Source of the DNA: Candidatus Fermentibacterota bacterium
GTDB lineage: Bacteria; JAFGKV01
Length of the DNA: 57,493 bases
Assembly: GCA_016928395.1 (NCBI GenBank)
Contig: JAFGKV010000021.1
Location: 1 to 57,493, forward strand
Direction: 5' to 3'
Shown here: piece by piece, positions 45,056-54,249 of the stretch
How positions within the stretch are numbered: the first letter of the stretch is position 1
Layout: every line of letters begins with the position of its first letter
The notes under the pieces: generated by a model
The model's database searches: none
The model's input: only the letters and a program-made list of their open reading frames with translations
Told to the model about the DNA's origin: nothing
Program-made: the position numbers and the translations under genes

Positions 45056-45811
45056 CAGAGGTGCCCCAAAGATCCCGCGACGAGTTGGTGTTCGTCGGCC
45101 GGGGATCACACGACGGAACGCGGCTTTGCTGTCGTGGAGTCAGATCTTCATACTATCGCACGAGCCCGGAACGCTCGCCTATGTGACGAATGAAATCGGG
45201 AAGATGTGCGGGCATCCCGCATGAGTGCGATCCATCCTTGCGTGACTTCTCCTACGGGGCGGTGAATCCGAACATTGCATACCGGTGGGAGTATGCCCGG
45301 GTCAACGCGTTTCCTTGTGTGGACGCACACCCGTAACCGTTTCGACTACCGCGCGAACCCGTCATTCGCAGGCAGATTCCACAATGACTTCGACACCTCG
45401 CCCCTATTCGAGAACAGACCAGAGAACTGCGCCATGTCCAAAGTCAGCTTTTGGTCTTCTCTGTAGATGGCCAATCACGCCCCCCACGCCAAGGAGCCCT
45501 GCTGGTTGCGATCAATTGGGCTCCCGTAGCCCACACAACGGCACTGCTGATGTCCTCCGCCGGCTGAGCGATTTCAGGCGTGGGAGCTCATGTGCGGGGA
45601 TAGTCCGCTGGGGGCTTGACAAACGCACCTGCTTCCTCAACTACTGTGCCGCATGTGACGGATTCTGCCGTCACGCGGAGATTCCCGGGAGTCATGATAC
45701 CCGCCACCGAATGCCTCGTGCCGGTTAGGCTACCAGGCATTCGTCTTTGACAGAGCACGCACATCTGCGCCGACCCTTGGTCCGCCGCGGTACGGCTTGA
45801 AAGGACCTCGT
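45056..45811. other. Gene-free stretch
   Basis: About 750 bases with no credible gene or RNA. A TTGACA at 45616-45621 has TACTGT 20 bases later, too far for a good promoter. A second TTGACA at 45747-45752 has no -10 partner. One small GCGGG/CCCGC hairpin lies near 45210-45222. Confidence 0.45.
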
Positions 45812-47452
45812 ATGTACACGCTGACTGCGTTCACGCTTCGGGAAGTCATCGTAAGCAGCGCCGCCCATTACGGTGACAGAATAGCCGTGGGCTACGTGGG
45901 TGCTCAGGGAACCAGCTACCATGCCTTGGGGGCTGCCTCTGCAAGATTTGCCATTGCTCTACGGGAGGCGGGCTACCAGGCGGGAGACCGCATCGCCCTC
46001 CTCTCGGAGAACAGGCCGGAGTGGGTCGTGGCGTACTTCGGCATCACCGCCGCCGGCTTCGTTGGCGTACCCATCCTGACCGATTTCGGCAGCGAACAAA
46101 TAGGCAACATCCTCGCACATTCGGAGGCGAGAGCGGTCGTCGTCTCGGAAAAGCAGCGGATCAAGCTGGGCGCCGGGGCGCCAAGGGCATTCCCAGTTGA
46201 GGAACTCCTGCTGCCTCAAGACGGCCCAGACCCGGATCCGGCATCGGTCTTCTCGCCCCTTGCTGAGAGCTGTCTGGCCGTGATACTCTACACGTCAGGT
46301 ACCACGGGCAACTCCAAAGGCGTGGTGATGACCCACAAGAATCTCGTCTGGAATGCATGGGCAACCCGCTCCATTATCAAGCAGCACAGGAACGATCGGC
46401 TCCTGTCGATCCTCCCCTTGGCGCACACCTACGAATGCACCATCGGCATGCTGGCTCCCATCATGCAGGGCCCCTCAATCTGGTATCTGAACAGACCGCC
46501 GGCGGCCTCTGTCCTGATCCCGGCCATGGAGACTGTTCGGCCGACAATCATGCTGACAGTCCCCATCATCATCGAGAAGACCTATCGCGCCAGCATTAAG
46601 CCGTCCCTGGAGAGGACTGCATTGTACAGAAAGCCCGCGTTCCGGAAACTCCTCTGCCGGGTCGCAGGCAGGAAACTCATGAAGAAGTTCGGAGGCAAGC
46701 TGCGGTTCTTCGGAATAGGCGGGGCTGCCCTTGCCGCGGACGTCGAGGCATTCCTCAGAGCAGCCAAGTTCCCGTACGCCATCGGCTACGGTCTGACTGA
46801 GACAGCGCCGCTATTGGCGGGCGCCCACCCGTCGAAGACTGTCTTCAGGTCCACCGGCCCGGCCATGAAAGGAGTTGATCTCCGCATTGCCGACCCCTCC
46901 CCGGAGACCGGTGAAGGCGAGATCCAGGCCAGAGGCCCCAATGTGATGCCCGGGTACTACAAAGACCCCGAGAGGACCGCCGATGTCTTCACACCCGATG
47001 GATGGTTCCGGACGGGAGACCTCGGCTACTTCGACGAGAAAGGGAACCTCTATGTACGGGGTCGATTGAAGACCGTGATTCTGAGCGCGACCGGCGAGAA
47101 CATCTACCCAGAGGAGATTGAATCCCTCCTGAACGCCCACGAATACGTGGCCGAGTCTTTGGTTTACGGTGATGGCAACGGCGTGGCAGCCCTTGTTCAG
47201 CTCAGGCCGGAGGTCATCGAGAACCTCGAGGCCGTCGTGGCTGACCAGCTTGACAACGCCAACGAGCTGCTGGAAGCGATTCGTCGGGAGATCAATCCCC
47301 GCCTTGCCGCATTCAGCCGTATCGGGAGGATCCACATTCAGAGGGAACCTTTCGAGAAAACCCCTAATCAGAAGATCAAGCGCTTCCTCTACCCCAGGAG
47401 ATCTTCTGAGCCGGATCCTGAAGCAGCTCACCCCGGGGGCCGGACTGCCTAG
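45812..47452 (+). CDS. AMP-dependent long-chain acyl-CoA ligase
   Basis: A 546-residue adenylating enzyme. The ATP-binding P-loop is LYTSGTTGNSKGV; the adenine region GYGLTETAPL; the hinge region GWFRTGDLGYFDEKGNLYVRGRLK; the catalytic Lys lies in the C-terminal NQKIKR. It activates fatty acids (or similar carboxylates) with ATP and CoA. ATG at 45812 with AAAGGA upstream; a TTG five codons earlier overlaps the binding site. It stands alone and converges with the molybdenum hydroxylase genes after 51 bases. Confidence 0.93.
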   Translation: MYTLTAFTLREVIVSSAAHYGDRIAVGYVGAQGTSYHALGAASARFAIALREAGYQAGDRIALLSENRPEWVVAYFGITAAGFVGVPILTDFGSEQIGNILAHSEARAVVVSEKQRIKLGAGAPRAFPVEELLLPQDGPDPDPASVFSPLAESCLAVILYTSGTTGNSKGVVMTHKNLVWNAWATRSIIKQHRNDRLLSILPLAHTYECTIGMLAPIMQGPSIWYLNRPPAASVLIPAMETVRPTIMLTVPIIIEKTYRASIKPSLERTALYRKPAFRKLLCRVAGRKLMKKFGGKLRFFGIGGAALAADVEAFLRAAKFPYAIGYGLTETAPLLAGAHPSKTVFRSTGPAMKGVDLRIADPSPETGEGEIQARGPNVMPGYYKDPERTADVFTPDGWFRTGDLGYFDEKGNLYVRGRLKTVILSATGENIYPEEIESLLNAHEYVAESLVYGDGNGVAALVQLRPEVIENLEAVVADQLDNANELLEAIRREINPRLAAFSRIGRIHIQREPFEKTPNQKIKRFLYPRRSSEPDPEAAHPGGRTA

Positions 47453-47503
47453 CCTCCAGCCGGTAGCGAGCAGTGTCCTCGAAGCGTGACGGGACGCCAG
47501 AGG

Positions 47504-49768
47504 CTACTGCCGATCGTGAAGCAGCCACAGCACGCGCTCCGGGGTCAGGGGAATCTCCCTCACTGGAACCCCCACGGCGTCACTCACTGCATTGCCGATG
47601 GCGGCGGCCACACCGATGAGCGAGGGTTCACCGATGCCCTTGGCGCCGAACGGCCCCCCCTTCCAGGGCTGCTCGATCACCTCCATCCGAATGTGGGGTG
47701 TATCGGCGATACCCGGGACCACGTAGTCGGTGAATCCCGGATTGTGGAGGATGCCCCCCCGCGTGACCAATGATTCAAAGAGCGCATAGCCCGCGCCCTG
47801 CACGATCCCCCCCTCGATCTGACCTCGCAAGCCCTCGGGAAAGATGACCCGCCCCACGTCGTGCACTGCCGTGACCCGTACAAGCCTCACGAGGCCCGTG
47901 CCCTCATCCACCTCCACCTCCGCTATGTGGGTCGTGTACGAATTAACGGCATAGGGTCGTCCCTGCCCCGTCGTCGCATCGTAGGGACGAGGCGGAGGGC
48001 GATAAAACCCTGTGGCGCTCATTTCGACACGCTGGGCATAGCAGAGGCCCACCAGATCGTCCCAGGTCATCACCTGGCCTGAGGAACGACTCACAACCAT
48101 TCCCTGCCGGATATCGGCATCGGCGATACCCTCTCTCCTGACAGTGCGCACCATCCGGAGCCGCAACGCCGCGGCAGCCCGGCGCGTTGGCATGCCCGCC
48201 ATGATCGTGCCCCGAGACGCCACGGTGGGCCCGCTGTCCTGCACCGCGTCAGTGTCCACATGGGCCACGACTACCCGCTCCTTGTCCACCCCAAGTTCCT
48301 CTGCCACGATCTGCGCCACGGCAGTCAGGAGTCCCTGGCCCATCTCAGTCAGACCCACCGCCACATTGACGCTGCCGTCTGCATTGATCGTGACCCTGGC
48401 GTGGCTTCGATCGTGGCGCTCGCCGCCCTTATGCAGGTTGCTCCCGTAGTAACTGGTGGCCACACCGACGCCTCGCAAGACCCGTTCGTGTTTCGTGTCC
48501 AGCCTCCTCGGCCGATACCCCGCCGCCCGCACGGCTCTGCGCAATGTCTGGAGTACCGGCACACTGCCCGTCAATACCTCTCCCGACGCCGTGACGCTGC
48601 CGGAACGCCACAGGTTCATCTCCCGAAGGAGAACTGGGTCTATTGCCAGTCGCCGCGCCAGTTCATCCACTTGGCGCTCCGTGGCAAAAGTAACCTGGGG
48701 AGCGCCGAACCCCCGGAACGCTCCTCCGAAGAGGCCATTGGTGTAGACAATCGTGGTGTGCACATCAACGGCGGTGAGCCCGTAGGGACCGCAGGCGGAG
48801 CTATTGCCCCGCTCGGCCACGACCACGCTTAGCCCGGCATACGCACCCGCGTCGTACAGCGCCTCGATCTGCATGCCCAGCATCCGGCCGCTGGAAGTTG
48901 CTGCCAGCCGGTGCGTGATTACGGTGCGGTGACGCTTGGTGGACCATCGGAAATCCTCGGCACGGTCATAGACAAGCCGCACGGGATGGCCCGACGCCGT
49001 GGCCAGGAGGGCCGCGCATGCTGCGACTTCGGAAGGATAATCCTCCTTGCCACCGAATGCACCCCCGGTACAGGCCTGTACGACCCGCACCATGCTCTGG
49101 GGATACCCCAGCACATCGGCCACGGCGCGGCGAACGTAGAAGGGACACTGGCACGTTGAGTAGACCACCATGCGCCCATCCACCCCCGGCACCGCCACAG
49201 CGCCCTGGGGTTCAAGGTAGGCATGCTCCTGGCAACCCGTGCGGTACTCGCCTTCGACAATCACATCGGCCTGGGCAAAGGCCGCATCAATATCACCCCG
49301 GACCACCTGCAGCCTGGCGACGATATTGCCGCCTTCATGAATGGACGGGGCGTCGGCGGACATGGCGTGACGGACATCCTCCACCACGGGCAAGGGTTTT
49401 AGATCGGCGGATACGGCATCTGCCAGAGCCCGGGCCGCCGCCCGCGTCGGCGCCGCAACGATGGCCAAGCGGTCTCCTGCGCTTCGCACGCGGTCACTGA
49501 CCAGAAGCGGCTGATCTCGTTGCACAATGCCTATCTGGTTGATGCCGGGCACGTCGGCCGCGACCATCGCCACACCCTCGGCGCGATCCACAGGGGGAAT
49601 CGTGATGCGCCGCACCAGGGCGTGGGCCACCGGCGGCGTTGCCACGGCGGCCTCCCACATGCCCTGAAACCTCAGGTCAGCCAGGAATCGGGCCTCACCC
49701 CGCACCTTGTCCGCCGCATCCACGCGATGGGCCGGCCGACCCACGCAGGAGAATCGCTGACGCGTCAA
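47504..49768 (-). CDS. Molybdenum hydroxylase, large (molybdopterin-binding) subunit
   Basis: A 754-residue xanthine-dehydrogenase-family subunit. The start of the fold is CVGRPAHRVDAADKVRGEAR. Cofactor-binding text includes QACTGGAFGGKEDYPSEVAA, GGAFRGFGAPQVTF and, at the end, GPFGAKGIGEPSLIGVAAAI, whose Glu is the catalytic base in this family. The CO-dehydrogenase motif VAYRCSFR is absent, so it is not a form I CODH. I chose a TTG at 49766-49768 that overlaps the small-subunit stop (TTGA) and has GGAGGAG just upstream. The 151 residues open further upstream are a shadow of the small-subunit gene. Substrate unknown; nearby nifS-selD suggests a selenium-dependent form. Confidence 0.93.
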   Translation of the reverse strand: MTRQRFSCVGRPAHRVDAADKVRGEARFLADLRFQGMWEAAVATPPVAHALVRRITIPPVDRAEGVAMVAADVPGINQIGIVQRDQPLLVSDRVRSAGDRLAIVAAPTRAAARALADAVSADLKPLPVVEDVRHAMSADAPSIHEGGNIVARLQVVRGDIDAAFAQADVIVEGEYRTGCQEHAYLEPQGAVAVPGVDGRMVVYSTCQCPFYVRRAVADVLGYPQSMVRVVQACTGGAFGGKEDYPSEVAACAALLATASGHPVRLVYDRAEDFRWSTKRHRTVITHRLAATSSGRMLGMQIEALYDAGAYAGLSVVVAERGNSSACGPYGLTAVDVHTTIVYTNGLFGGAFRGFGAPQVTFATERQVDELARRLAIDPVLLREMNLWRSGSVTASGEVLTGSVPVLQTLRRAVRAAGYRPRRLDTKHERVLRGVGVATSYYGSNLHKGGERHDRSHARVTINADGSVNVAVGLTEMGQGLLTAVAQIVAEELGVDKERVVVAHVDTDAVQDSGPTVASRGTIMAGMPTRRAAAALRLRMVRTVRREGIADADIRQGMVVSRSSGQVMTWDDLVGLCYAQRVEMSATGFYRPPPRPYDATTGQGRPYAVNSYTTHIAEVEVDEGTGLVRLVRVTAVHDVGRVIFPEGLRGQIEGGIVQGAGYALFESLVTRGGILHNPGFTDYVVPGIADTPHIRMEVIEQPWKGGPFGAKGIGEPSLIGVAAAIGNAVSDAVGVPVREIPLTPERVLWLLHDRQ

Positions 49769-50247
49769 GGCGTCTCCTCCATGAGCCGAGCCGCCCGACG
49801 CACGGCCCGTAGTATGGAAAGATAGCCTGTACAGCGGCAAAGATTCCCCTCCAAAGCGCGCACAATCTCGTCGTCCGTGGGGCTTGGATCTTCCTGCAAG
49901 AGCGCATACGTGCTCATGATGAACCCGGGCGTGCAGAAACCGCACTGCACGGCACCCTCCTCGATGAATGCCTGCTGAATCGGATGCAGCCCTTTGTCCG
50001 CCAAACCCTCGATGGTGACGATGCGGCCTCCCTGGGCCTCCAAGGCCAACACGAGGCATGAGTCCACAACCCGGCCGTCCAAGAGGACGGCGCAAGCGCC
50101 GCACTCCCCTTCCCCGCACCCCTCCTTGCAGCCCGTGAGCCCCAGGTCGCTCCGAAGCACATCCAGTAGACGGGCCGTGGGAAGCACCCGTAGGTTGACC
50201 GACTGACCGTTGACGGTGCATTCCAGAGGCATGGTATCATCGCTCAT
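49765..50247 (-). CDS. Molybdenum hydroxylase, small [2Fe-2S] subunit
   Basis: A 160-residue electron-transfer subunit. The plant-type cluster motif is GCKEGCGEGECGAC plus a later Cys (SCLV); the second, buried cluster is CGFCTPGFIM and CRCTGY. It carries electrons from the molybdenum centre to FAD. The start overlaps the FAD-subunit stop by four bases, and its stop overlaps the large-subunit start, so the three genes are translationally coupled in the order FAD, FeS, Mo. Confidence 0.96.
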   Translation of the reverse strand: MSDDTMPLECTVNGQSVNLRVLPTARLLDVLRSDLGLTGCKEGCGEGECGACAVLLDGRVVDSCLVLALEAQGGRIVTIEGLADKGLHPIQQAFIEEGAVQCGFCTPGFIMSTYALLQEDPSPTDDEIVRALEGNLCRCTGYLSILRAVRRAARLMEETP

Positions 50248-51074
50248 GGCGCACCCTCGTGCAGAAACCTCGTCACCAAAACCTTGACCACTGCCCTGCG
50301 ATACTCCGCCGATGCGCGGATGTCATCGACGGGGCTGCACTCTGCCGCCGCCAACCGGGCGGCTTCGGCGATCTCCGCGTCGCCAAGACGCCCCGTATCC
50401 GCGATAAAACGTTCCGCGCGCACCGCCCTGATGGGAGTCGGCGCCACCGCGCCCAAACCAAGACGAAGCGCACACCCTTCATCGAACACCGTCAGCAGGC
50501 CGGCTACGGCGACCCGAGAGATAAAATGACGGGAGCGGGGCCCGACTTTGCGGAACCATGGCCGGGAGTTCGGGGGAGGTCGAGGGACGATCACCGCCCG
50601 CAGCAACTCATCGTCACCAATCGCGGTCTGTTTGGGGCCGATCACGAATTCCCGTACCCGGAGCCGCCGTACGCCACAGGCCGAGACCAGCTCAACCTGC
50701 GCATCCAGAACCAGCAGGCTGAGCACCATGTCGGCGGCGGGAGACGCGGTGCACAGATTGCCGCCGACCGTGGCCCTGTTTCGAACCTGGGGGCCGCCAA
50801 GCCACGAGGCTGCGGATGCCAAGAGGGGAACCGCATCCCTGAGGTCGCGCGCGATGACGGATGCAGTGGTCATCGCGCCGATGTGTACGGCATCATCGCC
50901 AAGGGTGATGCCGTCCCACCCCAGGCGTCGCAAAGACACGAGGGAATCCGGCCAACCGGCTGCCCGGGCCGAGACCATGAGGTCGGTCCCTCCTGCCAGC
51001 GGCAGAGCGCCTCGCCCGAGTCTGCCCCTCAGCTGTAGGGCTTCGGCCTCATCGGTGGGACAGAAGTAGCGCAC
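50244..51074 (-). CDS. Molybdenum hydroxylase, medium FAD-binding subunit
   Basis: A 276-residue FAD subunit. The FAD pyrophosphate motif is LAGGTDLMV and the second is TVGGNLCTASPAAD; the C-terminal CO_deh_flav_C part follows. The GTG at 51072-51074 (V/M-RYFCPTDEAEAL) has a strong GGAGG five bases upstream and gives the standard family N-terminus and length. Open frame to 51263 is not family-like. It is the first gene of the hydroxylase operon, divergent from the barrel protein with a 145-base gap. Confidence 0.93.
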   Translation of the reverse strand: MRYFCPTDEAEALQLRGRLGRGALPLAGGTDLMVSARAAGWPDSLVSLRRLGWDGITLGDDAVHIGAMTTASVIARDLRDAVPLLASAASWLGGPQVRNRATVGGNLCTASPAADMVLSLLVLDAQVELVSACGVRRLRVREFVIGPKQTAIGDDELLRAVIVPRPPPNSRPWFRKVGPRSRHFISRVAVAGLLTVFDEGCALRLGLGAVAPTPIRAVRAERFIADTGRLGDAEIAEAARLAAAECSPVDDIRASAEYRRAVVKVLVTRFLHEGAP

Positions 51075-51151
51075 ATCATCCTCCGCGGGGGATCTGAACA
51101 GACTGTGTGGGTTTCCTCCAAGTATACACACACGCCCTTCGCCGTCATCTG

Positions 51152-51180
51152 TTTCCACAGAGGCCGTCTTGTCGTATACT
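51152..51180 (+). promoter_or_regulatory. Putative promoter of the peptidase/barrel gene
   Basis: TTTCCA (51152-51157) and TATACT (51175-51180) are 17 bases apart, giving a start near 51187 and a short leader with GGGAGG before the ATG at 51220. The -35 box is weak. Confidence 0.4.
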
Positions 51181-51219
51181 CCACGCATCACCGGAATGAC
51201 CAAGAGGACGGGAGGATTG

Positions 51220-54078
51220 ATGAAGAATTCAATGGTGTGGGCTCTCCTTGCCACGCTTCTCACAGCCAGCGCATCGGCCCAGTATTTCGGTCAGAACAAG
51301 GTGCAGTACCACCGGTTCCATTGGGAAGTGATTCACTCGGATCACTTCGATGTACACTATTACGGAGACACCCGTGAAGCGGCCCTCGATGCGACCAGGC
51401 TGGCAGAGCGGTGCTATTTCGAGCTTGCGGAACTCTTTGGGTACGAAGTACGAGAGCCGATCCCGTTGCTGCTGTATGCGTCTCACGGCCATTTCGCCGA
51501 GACGAATATCACTCCCTCGCTTATCTCCGAGGGCACCGGCGGCGTGACCGAACTGATCAAGCGGCGGGTGTTTCTGCCTTTCACCGGATCCTATGCGGAG
51601 CTCTCGCATGTGCTCAAGCATGAACTGGTCCACGCATTTCAGATCGATCGGCTCTTGGGCAGCGGCAAGAGCTTGCTAGGCAGTCAGGTCGTTTTCCCTC
51701 CCCTGTGGCTGATCGAAGGCATGGCGGAGTTCTACAGCATCGGCGAGGTCGACCCCAACACGGAGATGTGGCTTCGGGATGGCGCACTCAACGGCTATCT
51801 GGTCGATCTGCCAACTCTGGCCAATGTGGGAGACATCCGGGTCTACCGCTTTGGTCAGAGCATCCTGGCCTTCATCGCCGAGCGATACGGCATCGAGAAA
51901 GTCGGCGAATTGTGGACCAGGGTCATGAGCCAGACCCCGTTCGAAAAGAGTGTGGAGCGTACCCTGGGCATGTCGGTGGAAGACTTGTCGCGGAAGTGGC
52001 AGCTTCACGTTCGCCGCACGTATCTGCCCCAGTTGGAGGGCCGTGAGGCCCCGGCCGAGGCGGGCAGGCTCCTGGTGGGCGGCCCTGAGTCCCATGCCAA
52101 TTACAACCTCGCGCCATCTCTAAGTCCCGGTGGGAATCGGCTGGCCTTTATCTCCGATGAGAGCATGTTCATCGACCTCTGCGTACGCTCAGACGAGGGA
52201 GACATCAAGCGCCTGGCCAAGGGCGAACGTTCCGGCACCTTCGAGTCACTGCGGTTTCTCTCCACGTCCATGTCATGGTCGCCCGACGGGAAACTGATTG
52301 CGGTGTCAGTGAAGTCCGGCGGCAAGGAGGGGATCTACCTGCTGGACAGTGAGACCGGCCGGATCACACAACGTATCTTCCCCGACTTGGATGGCATTCA
52401 GGGGCCGGCTTTTAGCCCTGATGGGAACCACCTCGCCTTCGTCGGATTCTCCGGAGGCCAAAGCGATTTGTACCTGTACGAGTTGGCTTCTGAGGAGGTG
52501 ACACGGCTGACCGCTGATCGCCTTGCCGAACGGGACCCCGCCTGGTCGCCCGACGGATCCCGTCTGGCCTTCGCCACGGATCGCTCACCCTACACGGATT
52601 TTCACACGATGACCATTGCCGACTGGGGCATTGGCATCATGTCGCTGGACGATGGTTCAGTGGAGATGCTTCCACGGCTTCCGGGCAAGAACATCGATCC
52701 CTCCTTCTCCCCCGACGGCCGGTACTTGGCATTCGTATCTGATGCGGACGGCATCCCAAATCTCTACCTTTGGGATCTGGATTCCCGTCTCGTCGGCAAG
52801 ATAACCAACGTATTCACCGGCGTGGGAGGGCTCACGGAGTCAAGCCCCTGTCTCTCCTGGGCCCAGGAGGCTGACCGTATCGCCTTTTCCTCCTTCGAAG
52901 GTGGGCGGTGGAATATCTACTCCGTGGATGCTCCGGTGGAACGCGTCTCGGAATGGACGGAGGCTCCCGAGATGAAGGCCTTGACGACTCCCGTGCTGGC
53001 TGAGCTGCCAGACACCACGGACTTCGCCATTTCTCGTTACCGGGTCAGGTTCTCGCCCGACTACCTGGCAGGGGGTGCCATCTATGCGCAGAATCTCGGG
53101 CTCGCCGGAGAATCCTACGTATCGTTGAGCGATGTCCTGGGGAATCACACTATTACCATCGGCGCCGCCCTTTACGGTTCCCTCACCGATTCTGATCTTC
53201 TTCTGGGCTACACCAATCTGGCGCGACGGCTGAACTGGGGCGTGGCGCTATACCAATATCGCAACGATTACCTGCTATTCGAAGCATCCGATTCCGACGA
53301 GTACATACGCAATATCTACCGGGGAGGCGAACTGGGTCTCACTTGGCCGTTCTCAAGGTTCTCCCGGGTCGAGTGCAATGTGGCTCTGCTGTCGATTCAC
53401 CAGCGGACCTACAAACGATTCATCTGGGATCCATACTATCTGTATGAAGTCGACCGCGACAACTACTACTATGCTGAACCATCGGTGGCCTGGGTGACAG
53501 ACAACACGTTCTGGGGTTACACCGGGCCCATCTCAGGGCGTCGCACCAGGGTCGAGTTCTCCGCTGCCGCAGGGGACCTTCGCTTCCGCACTGGCGTCGC
53601 CGACCTGCGGCGCTACGTGAATATCTCCCGGGAGTACCTCTTTGCCTTCCGCGGGGTGTTCGGCTTCAGTGATGGCGACACGCCCCAGCGATTCAGCATC
53701 GGAGGCTCCCAGAGCTTGCGGGGCTACGGATCCGGCAGCCTCTCCGGGACCAGGGCCTTTCTAGCCAATGCGGAGTTCCGGTTTCCCCTGGTCCACAGGC
53801 TCTGGCTTGGGTTCCCTCTACCCTTGGACATCCGTGACATACGCGGCTGTGTCTTCCTGGACGGAGGCAGTGCATGGGATAACGGCAGTGTCTCGTTCTT
53901 CACGAAAGACGAGGAGACACGGTTGCCCAAGACCAAGGACCTCCTTGCTTCGTACGGTTTCGGGGCCCGCCTCAATTTAGGCATCTTTGTGCTGAAGTAC
54001 GACCTGGCCCGCCGCACCGATCTGGTCTCCAGCACGGGATCGTGGAAGTCGTTGTGGACCCTCGGAGCGGAGTTTTAG
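51220..54078 (+). CDS. Outer-membrane metallopeptidase / PD40 propeller / Omp85-like barrel protein
   Basis: A 952-residue exported protein. Signal peptide 1-20 (LLTASASA). Residues about 30-280 form a gluzincin-type peptidase MA domain: HELVH (134-138) supplies zinc ligands, and IEGMAEF (165-171) supplies the third Glu. Residues about 290-640 contain repeated PD40/TolB propeller blades (SLSPGGNRLAFISD, SWSPDGKLIAVS, AFSPDGNHLAFVG, AWSPDGSRLAFATD, SFSPDGRYLAFVS). The C-terminal 310 residues are a beta-barrel of the bacterial surface antigen (Omp85/BamA) type, with SIGGSQSLRGYGSGSLSGT and VFLDGGSAWD, ending in Phe. GGGAGG precedes the ATG. It may be a surface- or periplasm-facing protease anchored by its own barrel. 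It lies between the Mo hydroxylase and nifS-selD, but a shared role is not evident. Confidence 0.87.
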   Translation: MKNSMVWALLATLLTASASAQYFGQNKVQYHRFHWEVIHSDHFDVHYYGDTREAALDATRLAERCYFELAELFGYEVREPIPLLLYASHGHFAETNITPSLISEGTGGVTELIKRRVFLPFTGSYAELSHVLKHELVHAFQIDRLLGSGKSLLGSQVVFPPLWLIEGMAEFYSIGEVDPNTEMWLRDGALNGYLVDLPTLANVGDIRVYRFGQSILAFIAERYGIEKVGELWTRVMSQTPFEKSVERTLGMSVEDLSRKWQLHVRRTYLPQLEGREAPAEAGRLLVGGPESHANYNLAPSLSPGGNRLAFISDESMFIDLCVRSDEGDIKRLAKGERSGTFESLRFLSTSMSWSPDGKLIAVSVKSGGKEGIYLLDSETGRITQRIFPDLDGIQGPAFSPDGNHLAFVGFSGGQSDLYLYELASEEVTRLTADRLAERDPAWSPDGSRLAFATDRSPYTDFHTMTIADWGIGIMSLDDGSVEMLPRLPGKNIDPSFSPDGRYLAFVSDADGIPNLYLWDLDSRLVGKITNVFTGVGGLTESSPCLSWAQEADRIAFSSFEGGRWNIYSVDAPVERVSEWTEAPEMKALTTPVLAELPDTTDFAISRYRVRFSPDYLAGGAIYAQNLGLAGESYVSLSDVLGNHTITIGAALYGSLTDSDLLLGYTNLARRLNWGVALYQYRNDYLLFEASDSDEYIRNIYRGGELGLTWPFSRFSRVECNVALLSIHQRTYKRFIWDPYYLYEVDRDNYYYAEPSVAWVTDNTFWGYTGPISGRRTRVEFSAAAGDLRFRTGVADLRRYVNISREYLFAFRGVFGFSDGDTPQRFSIGGSQSLRGYGSGSLSGTRAFLANAEFRFPLVHRLWLGFPLPLDIRDIRGCVFLDGGSAWDNGSVSFFTKDEETRLPKTKDLLASYGFGARLNLGIFVLKYDLARRTDLVSSTGSWKSLWTLGAEF

Positions 54079-54249
54079 CCGGCCAGGCAGCGCCGGAATC
54101 TGCCGACGCGCCTCCTTGGTGATCTCATGTGGAACTCTCGTTCCTGCGGAGGGTCGTCAGCGGCGCGGCTTTCAGCGTGTGACTGGGGGCGCGCGGCATA
54201 CGATCTGTGAGTAGACCGAAACCCGATCCCCAAACCCCCACGGGGGGTG

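Noticed and set aside
45616-45647. Promoter for the acyl-CoA ligase gene
   Set aside because: TTGACA is perfect, but the best -10-like hexamer is 20 bases away, outside the usual 16-18 range.
49769-50221. N-terminal extension of 151 residues on the molybdenum hydroxylase large subunit
   Set aside because: It is the out-of-frame shadow of the [2Fe-2S] subunit gene. The TTG at 49768 with GGAGGAG upstream and a four-base overlap gives the normal family start.
54232-54249. C5/G6 hairpin after the barrel gene as a terminator
   Set aside because: The loop would be only two bases and there is no T-run on either strand.
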